Shown here piece after piece: positions 61,258 through 64,000 of a stretch of DNA of 64,000 bases; position 1 is the first letter of the stretch, and each line of letters opens with the position of its first letter. Source of the DNA: DASCOT01 sp965197275 (GTDB lineage: Bacteria > Acidobacteriota > UBA890 > WLXD01); NCBI GenBank assembly GCA_965197275.1, contig CBDAMQ010000020.1, positions 1 to 64,000 of the forward strand, in the 5' to 3' direction. A program made the translations under genes and the position numbers. The notes under the pieces were generated by a model. The model saw only the letters and a list, made by a program, of their open reading frames with translations. It was not told where the DNA came from and searched no databases.

Positions 61258-62400
61258 TCAGAGCGCGACGTCGGGTTCTAGGACCAGGTCTCGAGCCTCC
61301 CGCAGGAGACGGCGCTGCACGGCGACCAGATCGCCTCCGAGCTCGGCGGCAATACCGCGCTGGTAGGTCGCCCCGTTGCCTTCCTCGATGATCTCCGAAA
61401 GCATGGCCAGGTGAGACTCCGTTCCGAGGGACGCGCTCGTTTCGCCAGCATAGGTCACCATGAGGCGAGCCATCTCACGCATCGGTACGACGTCGTGCGT
61501 CTCCGCGTCGATGACCGTGGCGTCGAGGCCGAAGCGCATGCCTTTGAACCGGCCGTCGTCCAGAAACGCGTGATCCTGCGCCGGCGCCTCCTCCCCGGCG
61601 CGATGCCGCGCGCCGTACTCCACCACGAGCGCCTGACACAGCGCTGCGATCGCCGCCGTGCGTCGCAAGGACATTTGCACGTCACAGGCGCGGACCTCCA
61701 CCGTGCCGAAGGTCGGATGGGCACGCACGTTCCACCACACGTGGCGCGGCTTTTCGATGCTGTCGGCCGACTGCAGCCCGGCCATCACCTGCTCATAGTG
61801 CGTCCAGCTCCTCAAATACGGTGGCACACCCGACCGCGGGAAGCTGCCGAAGGCGACCGAGCGTGCCGAATCCCAGCCGGTGTCAACGCCGTCGAGAAAC
61901 GGGGAATTTGCAGCCACGGCGATCAAGGGCCCTATCCATCGGCGCAGTCGATTGGCCACGTAGATGGCTCGCTCTGCATCGTCAACACCGACGTGCACAT
62001 GGAGGCCGAACGACAGATTTCGTCCGGCGATGTAGCGCAGTTGATTGCGCACCCAGCGGTAGGACTGCGTGTCGACGAACTCGGTGTTGCGAGGGTCGGC
62101 GTACGGATGCGTGCCGGTGATCCCCAGAGTGCAATCCTCGGCCTCGGCGTAGCTCAACACCTTCCGGCGTTTTGCTGCAAGGTCGGCGACCGCCTCGTCG
62201 ACCGTCTCGGCAATGTCGGTAACCGCCTCGATGAGCCCCTGGATGAGGTCGTAGGCCAGGAAGCGCGCCGTATCCTCATCTGCGTGAGCCATGAGCTCGT
62301 TGACCCGAGGTACCAGATTGCCGGTATTTGGGTCGCAGATCTGGTACTCCTCCTCGACGCCGACTGTCGGTCGAGAGCTTGCGTTGTATGGGTATTTCAT
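61258..62400 (-). CDS. Carboxylate-amine ligase, GCS2/YbdK family
   Basis: The 380-residue protein opens with PTVGVEEEYQICDPNTGN, the GCS2 signature, and has GITGTHPYADPRNTEFV, NLSFGLHVHVGVDDAERA and HPTFGTVEVRACDVQ. The family makes gamma-glutamyl amides, with glutamate-cysteine ligase as a known activity. YbdK-type proteins alone are not proof of glutathione synthesis; no gshB is in the window. It starts at ATG 62400. Confidence 0.9.
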   Translation of the reverse strand: MKYPYNASSRPTVGVEEEYQICDPNTGNLVPRVNELMAHADEDTARFLAYDLIQGLIEAVTDIAETVDEAVADLAAKRRKVLSYAEAEDCTLGITGTHPYADPRNTEFVDTQSYRWVRNQLRYIAGRNLSFGLHVHVGVDDAERAIYVANRLRRWIGPLIAVAANSPFLDGVDTGWDSARSVAFGSFPRSGVPPYLRSWTHYEQVMAGLQSADSIEKPRHVWWNVRAHPTFGTVEVRACDVQMSLRRTAAIAALCQALVVEYGARHRAGEEAPAQDHAFLDDGRFKGMRFGLDATVIDAETHDVVPMREMARLMVTYAGETSASLGTESHLAMLSEIIEEGNGATYQRGIAAELGGDLVAVQRRLLREARDLVLEPDVAL

Positions 62401-62526
62401 CTCGTTGGGCCGTCGAGAAGGCGCTGAGGAGGCGCGAGTTTATCATGGTCCTCCAGGTCAGCTGATGGCTCTAGAACGAGGCTGCAGCGGCCGCATTCAC
62501 GACGAACTTCCGGCTCGACCGCAGGG

Positions 62527-63489
62527 CTACCCAGTGGTCTCGATTCCGGTCGTTCCCGGCCCCCGAGCCATCGCATCACGTATACGAAGCGCGGTCGCCA
62601 GCGCCCGTTTACCCGATAGGCCGTCGACGCGCGGGGGCTGGCGCGACAACGACGAGCGGAGAAAACCGTCGAGCTGGCGAACCAGTGGCTCAGCGCGGTC
62701 CACGGCCACCGGGACTGCTTCGATACTCGGCCGACCGCCGTCCCTCCCCAGTCGATACTGCGCCACTTCCTGGGCCGAGAAATCCACCGAGAAATACCTG
62801 GAAGGTTCGAAGGTCCGCAGCTTTCGAACGCGGTTCAAGCTCACCCGACTAGCCGTCATGTTTACGATGCACCCGTCGCTGAGCTGCAGGCGCGCGTTGG
62901 CGATGTCGATCTCATCGGATAGTACGGGAACCCCGACGGCCCTGACCTCCTCAACGTTTCCCTGGACCATCGCGTGCACGATGTCGATATCGTGGATCAT
63001 CAGGTCGACCACGACGTCGACTTCGAGGCTTCGAGGTGCGAACGATCCGAGCCGGTGAATCTCTACGAAGCCCGGCTGCTTGACCCGGCTCAGCAACGCC
63101 TCCACAGCGGGGTTGTAGCGTTCGACGTGCCCTACCTGCAGCAGCCGGTCGGCGGCGGTCGCCGCCACAATGAGCTGGTCCGCCTCCTCGATGCTGCCGG
63201 CGATCGGCTTCTCCATCAATATGTCGCAGCCCGCTTCAAGGCACCGCAGGCCCACCTCCTGGTGCGCGAGTGTCGGTACCGCGATGCTGATTGCACTCAC
63301 CGCGTCGAGGAGTGCGCTGAGGTTGTTGAACGCCGTGCACCCGGTACCTCGGGCGACTTCGGCGCAGCGGGCAGCGTCGAGATCGTGGACTCCGATCAAG
63401 TCCGCCGCCTCGCACGCGGCGTAGATGCGCGCGTGGTGACGGCCTATCGAGCCTACCCCGACGACGCCAACACGAACACGCTCAGGCAT
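62527..63489 (-). CDS. Gfo/Idh/MocA family NAD(P)-dependent oxidoreductase
   Basis: From ATG 63489 the protein is 320 residues. The Rossmann motif is VRVGVVGVGSIGRHHARIYA, then DILMEKPIAGSIEEADQL with the conserved EKP lysine, and VDVVVDLMIHDIDIVHAM. Members oxidise sugar derivatives. It overlaps lpxI by eight bases. Co-location with lpx genes is common in several Gram-negative phyla and suggests an LPS role. Confidence 0.9.
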   Translation of the reverse strand: MPERVRVGVVGVGSIGRHHARIYAACEAADLIGVHDLDAARCAEVARGTGCTAFNNLSALLDAVSAISIAVPTLAHQEVGLRCLEAGCDILMEKPIAGSIEEADQLIVAATAADRLLQVGHVERYNPAVEALLSRVKQPGFVEIHRLGSFAPRSLEVDVVVDLMIHDIDIVHAMVQGNVEEVRAVGVPVLSDEIDIANARLQLSDGCIVNMTASRVSLNRVRKLRTFEPSRYFSVDFSAQEVAQYRLGRDGGRPSIEAVPVAVDRAEPLVRQLDGFLRSSLSRQPPRVDGLSGKRALATALRIRDAMARGPGTTGIETTG

Positions 63490-64000
63490 CGTCAGCCCTT
63501 GCGATGAGTGCAATGTTGAGTTTCATCGCAAGCTCCTCGACACGAGGACGGTCGAACAGGACGGTCATGTCTGCTTCGACCGCCAGCACTGAGGCCGCCG
63601 CCACGTGCATGGCCTCCAGGGTGCGAACACCGATGACGGGAACGTCGAATCGCAGGTCTTGATCGGGTTTGGCAACCTTCACGACCACTGTGCCTGCGCC
63701 GCCGAGTTCGCCGGCCCGACGAATGCAAGCGTCGGTGCCCTCCATGCCCTCCACCGCAACGACGGCGCGCTCCTTTACCACCACAGTTTGGCCGATATCG
63801 TGAGCACCCAACGCCTTGGCGATACGCCAACCGTGCTCGATATCTCCTTCCTCGCTCGCCGTTGGCTGGCGGCCGGCAGTCCAACCCGACGTTGGCATCA
63901 ACGAGCGTAGATAGCGCGTTGACTCGAGCAATCGGATCCCGGCGGACTCCAGCACGTTGGCGACGGCCCCGAGCAACTGATCCGTATGGGCGCTTGGGAG
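63482..64000 (-). CDS. lpxI: LpxI, UDP-2,3-diacylglucosamine pyrophosphatase (5' end outside window)
   Basis: About 172 C-terminal residues are visible. They match the DUF1009/LpxI C-terminal domain: GWRIAKALGAHDIGQTVVVKE, RAVVAVEGMEGTDACIRRAGEL and VKVAKPDQDLRFDVPVIG. LpxI hydrolyses UDP-2,3-diacylglucosamine to lipid X in lipid A synthesis, in organisms that lack LpxH. The frame is open to the window edge, so it is truncated by the window, not broken. Confidence 0.92.
   Translation of the reverse strand, partial: LPSAHTDQLLGAVANVLESAGIRLLESTRYLRSLMPTSGWTAGRQPTASEEGDIEHGWRIAKALGAHDIGQTVVVKERAVVAVEGMEGTDACIRRAGELGGAGTVVVKVAKPDQDLRFDVPVIGVRTLEAMHVAAASVLAVEADMTVLFDRPRVEELAMKLNIALIARADDA

Overview
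This is a GC-rich bacterial chromosomal window from a Gram-negative organism with an LPS outer membrane. It carries LPS synthesis and export genes (lpxI, lptE, a fused lptF-lptG, an O-antigen-ligase-like gene) and several murein-processing enzymes (MltG, MltD, M23, murJ). A VWA protein of the type common in Acidobacteria, the tRNA PP-loop/TusA pair and the leuS-lptE-holA order point to an Acidobacteriota or deltaproteobacterial-type lineage. I cannot place it more closely by reading. No rRNA, tRNA or CRISPR array was seen.

Layout. 1-3.5 kb: parA-parB, then a stretch with DnaA-box-like sites and an AT-rich block that I read as a candidate origin region (3.27-3.44 kb). 3.5-9.1 kb: P1 peptidase, HNH nuclease, a tRNA-thiolation PP-loop protein with a TusA-like carrier, and fixC-fixX. 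9.3-18.9 kb: a large secreted VWA protein, PolX, DUF4149, CAP-TPR, greA, a K+ channel and an HD hydrolase. 18.9-24.5 kb: O-antigen ligase, acylphosphatase, sppA and a UvrD/Rep helicase. 25-31.3 kb: an AbiEi-like protein, then rho-lemA-DUF2207 on the minus strand, with DUF2207 split by a 1267-bp IS3-family element (IS407-like). 31.5-38.2 kb: cytochrome c, a GH113-like protein, lytic transglycosylase, M23 peptidase and an ATP-dependent DNA ligase. 38.3-48.8 kb: etfBA, thioesterase, RNase Z, glycosyltransferase, lptFG fusion, metK, cca, xerC/D and dtd. 48.9-57.7 kb: murJ/rpsT, then a dense minus-strand run ruvX-mltG-ribH-nusB-leuS-lptE-holA. 57.8-64 kb: lexA, a sugar nucleotidyltransferase, GHMP kinase, metallo-beta-lactamase protein, GCS2 ligase, Gfo/Idh/MocA oxidoreductase and the end of lpxI.

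Most genes are housekeeping. Many sit in tightly packed operons with 4-base ATGA or GTGA overlaps. Four conserved genes (parB, the PP-loop gene, the K+ channel, mltD) each carry one single-base indel that splits an otherwise intact protein. This could be assembly error or real decay.

The least ordinary items are: the origin candidate beside parAB; a LexA that keeps its cleavage site and serine but has glycine where the catalytic lysine should be; a PolX with an altered metal-binding motif; promoter/start arrangements that imply leaderless mRNAs; the fused LptFG; and the cleanly reversible IS insertion. I found no unmistakable new multi-gene defence or biosynthetic system.
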